Shown here one piece after another: positions 31,462 through 38,467 of a DNA stretch of 38,467 nucleotides. The DNA comes from UBA8752 sp036159995 (lineage in GTDB: Bacteria > Bacteroidota > Bacteroidia > Flavobacteriales_D > Sanyastnellaceae), in assembly GCA_036159995.1 (NCBI GenBank), contig JAYYEI010000016.1:1-38467 (forward strand). Reading direction: 5' to 3'. Position 1 is the first letter of the stretch; the number at the start of each line of letters is the position of its first letter. The notes under the pieces were generated by a model. That model saw only the letters and a program-made list of their open reading frames with translations. It had not been told where the DNA came from and ran no database searches. Both the position numbers and the translations under genes were made by a program.

Positions 31462-33261
31462 ATGCGCCCCGAGGCCATCCTCACCCCAAACCACCCGCCC
31501 ATGCTGAACGCCGATGTCGTGCGCATTGGCCTCCTGCACGGCTCCTTGGCCGCGCGGTCCAAATGGCCGGACTCCCTGCCGGGAGGCCGGACACTGGAGT
31601 GGAACGTGGTGCAGGGGGACACCGCGACTGGGCAACCTGACGTGTGGGTCATTGGCACCACGGGAACCGTCAAGGAGCGCCTCGCCAGCTTTGCCTCACT
31701 CAAGTCAGACGGACCGCTTGACATCCCCATCCTGGTGCTCCTCAATCCGAGGGAAGACCAAGCCCCGTGGTTGTCCCTCCATGCAGACGGCTACCACGAA
31801 ATCAGCAGCAGTGCCGCCCTGATGGCCCAGCGGATTGGAGCGCTGCTCCCTTCCCCCGGGATTCAGACACGCCCCAGCGTCCCCAGCCCCCAGAACCTGC
31901 TCGCCGTGGACGAGGCCGCCCGATGGCAAGCCACGTTCAATGCAGCCGGAGCCGGAATTCTGACGGGCCGAACCGCCCGTTTCTTTGACACCTTGACCAC
32001 GCTCGGAAAGAGAACGCCAGCCGCCTCTTCCGAGGCTCTTCTCGAACTGGGCCGCGGCCTGCTTCGCTCCGTCGATTGGGAGCTCAACAACAAGGAAGCC
32101 GGGACCCTGCTCGGACTCCGGGAGCCGGTCTCTTTGGATTCCGGCTTCATCGATCGCCTCACGCCACTACACAGTGCCCAGTTCCTTGCCGACGCACAGT
32201 CCCTAGGCCAGGGAACATCCCGAATCCGCAGCGAATGGATCTGCCGAAACCCGAGGGGCAACCGCTACCTGAGTCTGGAGTTCACAATTCCAAGCGGTCT
32301 GGAGGACTGCCTGTTTGTAACCCTGCTCGACATCTCGGAACGCATGCGCCTTGAGCAGGAGCTCCGCGACCACGTCCAATCCTTGGAAGACCGGGTAAAG
32401 GGACGGACCCGAGACCTCCAGATCGCCAACCAAAAGCTCAATGCGGAAGGCGAGCAGAGACAACGGCTGGCACAGCAAGTGCGCGAGAGCCTGGTTCACA
32501 TTACCCAAGGCGTCATCACGGCCAAGAAAATCCTGGAGGTCGCGTTGCCCGGCAAAGCCAAACTGAAGTCCATCTTCTCCGAAGCGATGGTCATCGAACG
32601 TCCCCGGGACATCCTCGGTGGAGACTTCCTGCATGTGCAAGGCAACGGCCCCTTCGACACGCTCGCCCTCGTGGACAGCACAGGACATGGAATTCCGGGA
32701 GCGATGGTTTCCTTGATGGGATACACTCTGCTTCAGCAAGCCATCAGCTCCACCCCAGACCAAAGCCCCAAACAGATCCTCGAGATCTTCCATGACGCCT
32801 TTGTGGAGCGCATGAAGACCCAATCAGAGGACCCCCAGATGTACGGCTTCGACGCGGGCATCATCACATTCGAGCGGTCAACCAGCCGCCTCCGCTTTGC
32901 CGGAGCCAAAGAGGACCTCTATCTCGTCCGGGATGGAGAATGCCAAATTCACCGCGGATCGCGCTGCAGCATCGAACTCACCACCTTCGCTGGGGTGCGG
33001 AATCGCTCTCCGGAATTCGAGGAGACCACCATCCAGTTGCGCCCGGGAGACCAGGTGTACCTCAACACCGATGGCGTCCGGGACCAGTTCGGAGGACCGA
33101 ACAACCGGAAACTCGGGCGCAAGCGGTTCGCCGACATCCTGGTCCGCCATGCCGCATTGCCCCTGAAGGAACGCAAGAAGGCCATCCAGAAGGACTTGCT
33201 TCTCTGGAAGGGAGCCAATGCCAAGGTGGACGACGCGACGCTCGTCGGGTTCGAAGTCTGA
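31462..33261 (+). CDS. SpoIIE-type PP2C phosphatase with N-terminal receiver-like and PAS regions
   Basis: This 599-residue soluble protein appears to have three parts. Residues about 13-130 have the strand-helix alternation of a receiver (DVWVIG, IPILVLLNPRED, ADGYHEISSS) but no acceptor Asp, Thr or Lys at the expected places. Residues about 150-295 resemble a PAS domain ending in DISERMRLEQEL, followed by a coiled coil to about 345. The C-terminal SpoIIE-type PP2C domain (about 360-599) has metal-binding Asp in GGDF (near 388), DSTGHGIPGAMVS (404), NTDGVRD (536) and VDDATLVGFEV (590). Such phosphatases commonly act on anti-anti-sigma or STAS proteins. No partner-switching gene is adjacent. 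It follows the NarL regulator by 81 bases. ATG 31501 is an alternative start. Confidence 0.85.
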   Translation: MRPEAILTPNHPPMLNADVVRIGLLHGSLAARSKWPDSLPGGRTLEWNVVQGDTATGQPDVWVIGTTGTVKERLASFASLKSDGPLDIPILVLLNPREDQAPWLSLHADGYHEISSSAALMAQRIGALLPSPGIQTRPSVPSPQNLLAVDEAARWQATFNAAGAGILTGRTARFFDTLTTLGKRTPAASSEALLELGRGLLRSVDWELNNKEAGTLLGLREPVSLDSGFIDRLTPLHSAQFLADAQSLGQGTSRIRSEWICRNPRGNRYLSLEFTIPSGLEDCLFVTLLDISERMRLEQELRDHVQSLEDRVKGRTRDLQIANQKLNAEGEQRQRLAQQVRESLVHITQGVITAKKILEVALPGKAKLKSIFSEAMVIERPRDILGGDFLHVQGNGPFDTLALVDSTGHGIPGAMVSLMGYTLLQQAISSTPDQSPKQILEIFHDAFVERMKTQSEDPQMYGFDAGIITFERSTSRLRFAGAKEDLYLVRDGECQIHRGSRCSIELTTFAGVRNRSPEFEETTIQLRPGDQVYLNTDGVRDQFGGPNNRKLGRKRFADILVRHAALPLKERKKAIQKDLLLWKGANAKVDDATLVGFEV

Positions 33262-33275
33262 GCATCCAGCAGGAA

Positions 33276-34304
33276 TCAGGCCTTGAGGCCCCGGTCGGCT
33301 GACGCGTAGATGCGCTCAATGATGTCCACCACCTTCAGCCCCTCGAGGGCATTCGTGGTGATCCGTCCCGTGCCCCGCAGGGTGTCGTGCACATTCTCGA
33401 AGATGTAGCCGTGGTTGGCCGCACTGCCCTTGTAGGCCCCGTAATCGTTGGCGGGGTTGGACGGCGGCAACTCCGGCATCTCATAGCCTTCGACGCGGCA
33501 GTATTCCACCTCGTTCATGTATTGACCGCCCACCTTGATGGTGCCCTTCTCGGCCACGATGGTGAGGGAACTCTCGAAGTTCGTCTCGGCAACCGCCGTG
33601 GAGAACTGAAGGGTGCCCATGCCCCCCTTCACGAAATCAAAGGTGACCAGTCCGGAATCCTCGAAGGCCGTGTTGTGGGCGTGAGTGAAGTCGGCAAACC
33701 TGGCCTGGATGCCCTCAATGTCCCCGAAAAGCCAATACAGGATGTCGATGAAGTGGCTGAACTGGGTGAACAGCGTGCCACCGTCCAGATCCATCGTGCC
33801 CTTCCACGGAATTTTGCCATAGTAGCGGTCGTCCCGGTTCCAGAAGCAATTGACTTGCACCATGTGGATGCGACCCAACCGGCCGGAATCCACCATGTCC
33901 TTGAGCCATTCACTCGGGGGGCTGTAGCGGTTCTGCATCACACAGAACACCTGTTTGCCCACCTCCAGTGCCTTGTGCAGCACGGCCTCGCCGTCCTGTC
34001 GGGTCAGCGCCATCGGCTTCTCCACAATCACGTGGTGACCTTGGTCGAGGGCGGCGAGGGCCTGCTGTGCATGGAGTCCATTGGGCGTACAGATGCACAC
34101 CACATCCACATCGCGGTGGGCCTCGAGCATGGACGCGAGGTCGGTGTAATAGACGAAATCCTCGCCGGCTTCCGTCTCCTCCCGGGACCGGATGTCGCAG
34201 CCGGCCACGAGTTCGCAACCGGGATGGCGGCGCACCATCTCAGCGTGGCGCTTTCCGATGTGGCCCAAGCCGACCACGGCAAATCGAAGGGGGGAATCCG
34301 TCAT
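33276..34304 (-). CDS. Gfo/Idh/MocA family oxidoreductase
   Basis: This 342-residue NAD(P)-dependent oxidoreductase has an N-terminal Rossmann domain with AVVGLGHIGKRHAEM and EKPMALT, which carries the catalytic Lys of this family, and a C-terminal alpha/beta domain with WNRDDRYY, DGGTLFTQFSHFIDIL (with the catalytic His) and NHGYIFENVHDTL. The WNRxxxYY and GGTLxxQxxHxxD pattern is close to sugar-nucleotide 3-dehydrogenases such as WlbA and WbpB, which act on UDP-GlcNAc-derived uronic acids for surface glycans, but the substrate is not proved. The start is ATG 34304. The frame upstream lies in the gap before the BtuF-like gene. CACTTTTG on the minus strand (34344-34351) is one mismatch from the -7 consensus, giving a leader of about 30-40 bases. 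The stop is 14 bases from the convergent SpoIIE-type gene. Confidence 0.88.
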   Translation of the reverse strand: MTDSPLRFAVVGLGHIGKRHAEMVRRHPGCELVAGCDIRSREETEAGEDFVYYTDLASMLEAHRDVDVVCICTPNGLHAQQALAALDQGHHVIVEKPMALTRQDGEAVLHKALEVGKQVFCVMQNRYSPPSEWLKDMVDSGRLGRIHMVQVNCFWNRDDRYYGKIPWKGTMDLDGGTLFTQFSHFIDILYWLFGDIEGIQARFADFTHAHNTAFEDSGLVTFDFVKGGMGTLQFSTAVAETNFESSLTIVAEKGTIKVGGQYMNEVEYCRVEGYEMPELPPSNPANDYGAYKGSAANHGYIFENVHDTLRGTGRITTNALEGLKVVDIIERIYASADRGLKA

Positions 34305-34357
34305 GTCACAGGGTCCATCCGGTTCACGGTCCGAACGGGAGCGCAAAAGTGGCGAAT

Positions 34358-35137
34358 TCAACCGGCACTTGCCGCCTGCTCCATCGCAGCCGGCACCTGA
34401 AGCATCCGGCTGCCATACCAACTGAAGACCTCGCCATCCACGAGGCGCGAGGGCAGGTCGCCACATTCCGCCTTGTGCTCCTCCTTGAACGGGAAGGGCT
34501 CCGAGGGCAACAACACCTCCTCCACCCCGGCCTGCCGGACAGTGTCCATCTCGAGTTCGGGATAGCGGGGATTATCCGGCCAAGGCACCCAGCCCCACCA
34601 GCGGAGAACCGATTGGATATAGGCATCCCGTCCAGCCCACATCCACGGGTTGCGCCACACGGCATAGGCCACTTTCCGGCCCTGGCCGGGGTCCACGCGT
34701 TCCCGGATAGCGGTCCACGTCTCTCGTGCTTTCTGCTCGAGCTGCCGGCCCCGTTCCGCTTGGCCAATGAGGGTACCGAGATCAGACAGGAGCCGAAAGG
34801 CCCGCTCGACAGACCGCACATCGCATACCCAGCAAGGCACCCCGGCAATTTCGAGGGCCATGATGTCCTGGGCGTCGTTTTCCTCGAGGTTGGCGATCAC
34901 CAGATCCGGTCGGAGATCCATGATCACGTCGACCTTGACCCCCTTGGTTCCTCCCACGCGGGTCTTTTCCTTTCGCAAGTGATCGGGATGCAGGCAGAAC
35001 CGGGTGACCCCGACGATCTGCTCTTCAGCGCCAAGGTCGACCAGCGTCTCGGTCAGGGAGGGCACCAGGCTCACGATGCGCTGCGGTGGGGTCTCCCAGG
35101 CAAGGGGAAACCCCCGATCATCGAATCCCTCGTGCAT
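34358..35137 (-). CDS. BtuF-like helical-backbone metal receptor protein
   Basis: This 259-residue protein has the fold of class III periplasmic binding proteins. An N-terminal VSLVPSLTETLVDLGA is followed by VGVTRFCLHP and VDVIMDLRPDLVIANLEEND, all typical of BtuF/FhuD-like proteins, and the two lobes are linked by a long helix (about 130-160). The family binds cobalamin, haem or siderophores for import. No signal peptide or lipobox is visible from ATG 35137, nor from upstream codons, so a cytoplasmic role or a misread start is possible. No permease or ATPase is adjacent. GACCTTCG on the minus strand ends 4 bases before the ATG. The next gene on the strand starts 53 bases downstream. The dnaK gene is divergent. 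Confidence 0.82.
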   Translation of the reverse strand: MHEGFDDRGFPLAWETPPQRIVSLVPSLTETLVDLGAEEQIVGVTRFCLHPDHLRKEKTRVGGTKGVKVDVIMDLRPDLVIANLEENDAQDIMALEIAGVPCWVCDVRSVERAFRLLSDLGTLIGQAERGRQLEQKARETWTAIRERVDPGQGRKVAYAVWRNPWMWAGRDAYIQSVLRWWGWVPWPDNPRYPELEMDTVRQAGVEEVLLPSEPFPFKEEHKAECGDLPSRLVDGEVFSWYGSRMLQVPAAMEQAASAG

Positions 35138-35141
35138 GGCG

Positions 35142-35149
35142 CGAAGGTC
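35142..35149 (-). promoter_or_regulatory. Candidate -7 box of the BtuF-like gene
   Basis: On the minus strand this reads GACCTTCG, one base from TANNTTYG, then CGCC and ATG 35137. It has the same 4-base spacing as the ABC-F and TonB-dependent receptor boxes. Confidence 0.35.
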
Positions 35150-35156
35150 GCTCACC

Positions 35157-35220
35157 GGCCCCGGACCTGTCAAAGACCGCCCGAATCCTGCCGTGGATGT
35201 CACATGGCAGGCCCCGGACC
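35157..35220. repeat. Direct repeat pair enclosing an inverted repeat upstream of dnaK
   Basis: GGCCCCGGACC occurs at 35157-35167 and again at 35210-35220. Between and touching the second copy is an imperfect inverted repeat CCTGCC-GTG ... CAC-AT-GGCAGG (35187-35211). The 185-base divergent gap between the BtuF-like gene and dnaK holds this and no gene. A CIRCE element (the HrcA operator) is absent. Possible roles are operator or transcript hairpin. Neither is proved. Confidence 0.5.
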
Positions 35221-35322
35221 GACATCCTGTCAGGCCGCCACACCGCATTTCGCGTTGGCATCCAATTTGTCCTGAGCCCGGCGTCCAAGGACATCAACAA
35301 CGCAAACATCAATCCTGCATAC

Positions 35323-37233
35323 ATGAGCAAAATCATCGGCATTGACCTCGGCACCACGAACTCGTGCGTCGCCGTGATGGAAGGCAACGAGCCTGTGGTC
35401 ATCAACAACAGTGAAGGCAAGCGGACGACCCCGTCCATCGTCGCCTTCGTCCAAGATGGAGAGCGCAAGGTGGGCGACCCCGCCAAGCGCCAGGCCATCA
35501 CCAACCCCACCAAGACGATCTATTCCGTGAAGCGATTCATGGGCCAGATGTTCAAGGAAGTCGGCAGCGAAGCCGGACGCGTCCCCTATGACGTGGTGGA
35601 AGCCGACGGCGGCACGGCCCGGATCAAGATCGACGACCGGAACTTCAGCCCGCAGGAGATCAGCGCCATGATTCTCCAGAAGATGAAGAAGACCGCCGAG
35701 GACTACCTCGGAACGGAGGTCACCGGCGCGGTCGTGACCGTTCCGGCCTACTTCAACGACAGCCAGCGCCAAGCCACCAAGGAGGCCGGCGAAATCGCCG
35801 GTCTGGAGGTAAAGCGGATCATCAATGAGCCCACGGCCGCCGCCCTCGCCTACGGCCTCGACAAGAAGTCCACCGACCAGAAGATTGTCGTGTTTGACCT
35901 CGGTGGCGGAACGCACGACGTCAGCATCCTCGAACTCGGGGACGGCGTCTTCGAAGTGCTGTCCACGGACGGCGACACCCACCTCGGCGGGGACGACTTC
36001 GACCAGGCCATCATCGATTGGCTGGTGGAGGAGTTCAAGTCCGAAAACGGCGGACTCGACCTGAGCAAGGATCCCATGGCCCTCCAGCGCCTGAAGGAGG
36101 CCGCGGAGAAGGCCAAGATCGAGCTGAGCAGCACGAACAGCACGGAGATCAACCTCCCCTACATCATGCCGGTCGACGGCGTGCCGAAGCACCTCGTGCG
36201 CTCCATGAGCCGCTCCAAGTTCGAGCAGCTCACCGACGCGCTGGTGAAGCGCACGATCGAGCCGTGCCAGACGGCCCTCAAGGCTGCCGGACTCTCGACC
36301 AGCGACATCGACGAGGTCATCCTCGTGGGCGGATCCACCCGGATTCCCGCCGTACAGGAGGCCGTGACGTCCTTCTTCGACAAGGAGCCCTCTAAGGGCG
36401 TGAACCCGGACGAAGTGGTCGCCGTCGGCGCCGCCATCCAGGGCGGAGTCCTCAGCGGAGACGTCAAGGATGTCCTCCTGCTGGACGTCACCCCCCTCTC
36501 CCTCGGCATCGAGACGATGGGCGGCGTGATGACCAAGCTGATCGAGGCCAACACGACCATCCCCACCAAGAAGAGCGAGACGTTCTCCACGGCCAGCGAC
36601 AACCAGCCCAGCGTGGACATCAACGTCCTCCAAGGCGAGCGCTCCATGGCCGCGGACAACCGCTCCATCGGCCGCTTCCAGCTGTCCGACATCCCGCCCG
36701 CCCCGCGCGGTGTGCCGCAGATCGAAGTCTCCTTTGACATCGACGCCAACGGCATCATCAACGTGAGCGCCAAGGACAAGGCCACTGGCAAGGAGCAGAA
36801 CATCCGCATCGAGGCCTCCAGCGGCCTCAGCGATGAGGAGATCCAGCGCATGAAGGATGAGGCCGCCGCCAACGCCGACGCCGACAAGGAGGCCAAGGAG
36901 AAGGTGGAGGTCCTCAACCAGGCCGACAGCCTCGTCTTCCAGACGGAGAAGCAGATGAAGGAATTCGGGGACAAGATTCCCGAGGACAAGAAGGCCCCAA
37001 TCGAGGCGGCCATCGCCACGCTCAAGGAGGCCCACGCGGCCCAGGACATCGACGGCTGCAAGGCCGGCATCGAAGGCCTGAACCAGGCGTTCTCCGCCGC
37101 GAGCGAGGAGATGTACAAGGCCAGCCAGGAGGCAGGCGGTGCCGGTGCTGACGCTGGTGGTGCCGACGCCTCCGGAACGGCCGACGAGGAGGTCACCGAC
37201 GTCGACTTCGAAGAGGTCAGCGAAGAGAAGTGA
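35323..37233 (+). CDS. dnaK: Molecular chaperone DnaK (Hsp70)
   Basis: This 636-residue cytoplasmic Hsp70 has a nucleotide-binding domain that opens IIGIDLGTTNSCVAVMEG and contains VFDLGGGTHDVSILELG and VGGSTRIPAVQ. The substrate-binding domain follows the DVLLLDVTPLSLGIETMGG linker region. A C-terminal helical lid ends in the acidic tail DVDFEEVSEEK. The length is normal. The phosphate-loop DLGGGTHD has His where many have Phe (GGGTFD), a small deviation. The start is ATG 35323, directly before the conserved SKIIGIDLG. No dnaJ or grpE is next to it, and no CIRCE is seen. A strong terminator at 37266-37296 closes the transcript. A long frame on the opposite strand is a shadow of dnaK. Confidence 0.99.
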   Translation: MSKIIGIDLGTTNSCVAVMEGNEPVVINNSEGKRTTPSIVAFVQDGERKVGDPAKRQAITNPTKTIYSVKRFMGQMFKEVGSEAGRVPYDVVEADGGTARIKIDDRNFSPQEISAMILQKMKKTAEDYLGTEVTGAVVTVPAYFNDSQRQATKEAGEIAGLEVKRIINEPTAAALAYGLDKKSTDQKIVVFDLGGGTHDVSILELGDGVFEVLSTDGDTHLGGDDFDQAIIDWLVEEFKSENGGLDLSKDPMALQRLKEAAEKAKIELSSTNSTEINLPYIMPVDGVPKHLVRSMSRSKFEQLTDALVKRTIEPCQTALKAAGLSTSDIDEVILVGGSTRIPAVQEAVTSFFDKEPSKGVNPDEVVAVGAAIQGGVLSGDVKDVLLLDVTPLSLGIETMGGVMTKLIEANTTIPTKKSETFSTASDNQPSVDINVLQGERSMAADNRSIGRFQLSDIPPAPRGVPQIEVSFDIDANGIINVSAKDKATGKEQNIRIEASSGLSDEEIQRMKDEAAANADADKEAKEKVEVLNQADSLVFQTEKQMKEFGDKIPEDKKAPIEAAIATLKEAHAAQDIDGCKAGIEGLNQAFSAASEEMYKASQEAGGAGADAGGADASGTADEEVTDVDFEEVSEEK

Positions 37234-37265
37234 TCCCCGACCGGCTCTGACCGGCCCACACGACG

Positions 37266-37296
37266 AAAAAGGCGGCCCATCGGGGTCGCCTTTTTT
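37266..37296. terminator. Rho-independent terminator after dnaK
   Basis: GGCG-G-CCC pairs with GGG-T-CGCC around the loop ATC, followed by six T and preceded by AAAAA, so it can work on both strands. It starts 33 bases after the dnaK stop. It is the only strong intrinsic terminator that I see in the window. Confidence 0.93.
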
Positions 37297-37351
37297 GTTG
37301 GAGGGCTGAACCCGACGCGGCGCCCGGTGTTCCTTTGCCCGACACCCCTCC

Positions 37352-38467
37352 ATGTCGGATGCTCCCCTCCCTTCCTCCCCCGATGTGGCGCCATCGGACT
37401 CTCCTGAGGTCCGCACATGGCGGTCCCGTTCGGGATGGGTCTTGGTCGCGATTGCGGTCCTGACCGTGCTCGCGGGGTGGCGCGCCTCCCAGATCGGATT
37501 CAACTACGACTTCGAGGCCTTCTTCCCCGAAGGTCAGCCCGAGACCGCGTTCTACTTGCAGTTCCGGGAGGCCTTCAGCACCGACAATGACTTCATTCTC
37601 GTCGGCCTCAAGGGCGAAAATGGGGTGTTCGACCGCGATTTCCTTCAGGCGACCCGGGACCTCGCCTCGGCGCTGGACACCGTCGAAGGCGTCACCGGCG
37701 TCATCGACCCCACCGACTTGACATTGCCGGTGCGGGACCCCGCGCTCGGCATGGTCTTCCAACGGCCCCTGCTCCGTTGGGAGCAGCCCGAACACTACCC
37801 CACCGACAGCGCCATCATCTGGAAAGATCCGCAGTGGGTGGGCACCCTGTTCAGCGAGGATGGACGCAGCCTGGCCCTGACCGTCCTGCAGACCCCCATG
37901 CTCTCCAAGGAGGGCTGCGACCGCATCGCCGCCGACACCGATGCCGTCCTCACCGCTTGGCAGGAGGACCAACTGAGCCAGGGAGTGCAGATCGAATTCC
38001 ACCGTGCAGGACGGGCCCATGCGCAGGTCCACTACGTCAGCGTCATGGAGCGCGAGGTCGCTCTGTTTGTCGGGCTGGGGCTCATCCTGCTCATCACCTT
38101 CCTGCATTTCGCCTTCCGCACCTGGTGGGGGATTGTGATTCCGTTGACCGTGATCCTCCTCAGCGGACTCGGAACGCTCGCCTTCATGGAGGTGACCGGC
38201 AAAGGCATCGACATCATGACTGTGGTTCTGCCGACCATCATTTTCGTGGTGGGCATGAGCGATGTGGTGCACATCATCACCCGCTACCTCGACGAGCTGC
38301 GGGCGGGCCTCGCCTCCTTCGCCGCCCTGCGCAAGGCCTTCCGGGAAGTCGGCCTCGCCACCTTCCTGACATCGCTCACCACCGCCATCGGCTTCCTCAC
38401 CCTGTTGTCCTCCGCCATCGGCCCGATCCGGGAGTTCGGCCTCTACACGGCGGCGGGCGTGTTCATC
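37352..38467 (+). CDS. MMPL/RND superfamily transporter, N-terminal part (truncated by window)
   Basis: This frame is open from ATG 37352 to the right edge (372 codons), so the 3' part is missing. A first membrane helix (about 28-46) is followed by a periplasmic domain that begins FNYDFEAFFPEGQPE and AFSTDNDFILVGLKG. From about 230 a block of membrane helices follows, with ALFVGLGLILLITF, TVVLPTIIFVVGMSDVVHII and TAIGFLTLLSS. The GMSDxxHIxxRYLDE motif and the F-PE-P pattern are typical of the MMPL-like Patched/RND exporters seen in Bacteroidota, often for lipids, driven by proton motive force. It begins 56 bases after the dnaK terminator. TTCCTTTG at 37330-37337 is a one-mismatch -7 candidate 14 bases before the ATG. 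Cargo is unknown. Confidence 0.88.
   Translation, partial: MSDAPLPSSPDVAPSDSPEVRTWRSRSGWVLVAIAVLTVLAGWRASQIGFNYDFEAFFPEGQPETAFYLQFREAFSTDNDFILVGLKGENGVFDRDFLQATRDLASALDTVEGVTGVIDPTDLTLPVRDPALGMVFQRPLLRWEQPEHYPTDSAIIWKDPQWVGTLFSEDGRSLALTVLQTPMLSKEGCDRIAADTDAVLTAWQEDQLSQGVQIEFHRAGRAHAQVHYVSVMEREVALFVGLGLILLITFLHFAFRTWWGIVIPLTVILLSGLGTLAFMEVTGKGIDIMTVVLPTIIFVVGMSDVVHIITRYLDELRAGLASFAALRKAFREVGLATFLTSLTTAIGFLTLLSSAIGPIREFGLYTAAGVFI

Noticed and set aside
35138..35322. Cobalamin riboswitch upstream of the BtuF-like gene
   Set aside because: Read on the minus strand there is a GGGGCCTGCCA stretch like the end of a B12 box, but only about 10 of 17 positions fit and the other conserved riboswitch parts are missing.
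35138..35322. CIRCE heat-shock operator upstream of dnaK
   Set aside because: No TTAGCACTC-N9-GAGTGCTAA or close variant is present.
35230..37503. A 757-codon open frame on the minus strand, opposite dnaK
   Set aside because: Long antisense frames opposite dnaK are a known effect of its codon usage. The product is low-complexity and resembles no family, while the plus strand encodes a complete DnaK.
1..38467. Mobile elements, prophage, CRISPR arrays, restriction or toxin-antitoxin genes, tRNA or rRNA genes
   Set aside because: None was seen on either strand. Gene content and composition are uniform and the window reads as core chromosome.

Overview
The window looks like a chromosomal stretch of a GC-rich Bacteroidota bacterium. 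Evidence for this: a bamD / omega-like subunit / coaBC / DUF4835 (PorD-type) / recN gene string; a TonB-dependent receptor with an N-terminal carboxypeptidase-regulatory-like domain; a Mur ligase of the DFAHAPSKV type; a ligase-associated DEXH helicase; and promoter -7 elements of the form TANNTTTG/TANNTTCG. The order within the phylum cannot be fixed from this sequence. I see no rRNA, tRNA, CRISPR array, insertion sequence, phage gene or attachment site. Coding density is very high: no gap without a gene exceeds 300 bases, and the longest are about 185 (35138-35322), 141 (18675-18815) and 118 (37234-37351) bases.

Layout. 1-5816: end of an Mpl-like peptidoglycan ligase; a metal-regulated dtxR/mntR-ZIP transporter operon on the minus strand with a clear operator; a SixA-type phosphatase; an AI-2E family membrane protein; CTP synthase. 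5817-9244 (minus): transglutaminase-like protein, O-antigen ligase/polymerase and family 2 glycosyltransferase in a translationally coupled operon, plus an ElaA-type acetyltransferase. 9284-11179: ABC-F (Uup-like) ATPase. 11195-14868: phenylacetyl-CoA epoxidase genes, with paaE divergent from paaABCD. 14895-18674 (minus): alpha-oxoamine synthase, truA and an MsbA-like ABC exporter. 18816-23911: bamD, omega-like subunit, coaBC, porD-type gene, recN. 23912-28718 (minus): TonB-dependent receptor and DEXH helicase. 28766-33261: a signalling locus made of a secreted helical-repeat protein, a receiver-histidine kinase, a NarL-type response regulator and a SpoIIE-type phosphatase with a pseudo-receiver. 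33276-35137 (minus): Gfo/Idh/MocA oxidoreductase and a BtuF-like metal-receptor protein. 35323-37233: dnaK with a strong terminator. 37352 to the end: start of an MMPL/RND-type transporter.

Two sequence-level patterns stand out. First, many operon-leading genes carry a TANNTTYG-like box ending only 4-6 bases before the start codon, which implies leaderless transcripts. Second, three convergent gene pairs have directly abutting stop codons, and many same-strand pairs overlap by 1-7 bases. The best candidate for an uncharacterised system is the signalling locus at 28766-33261. Most of the rest is recognisable core metabolism, envelope and repair genes.
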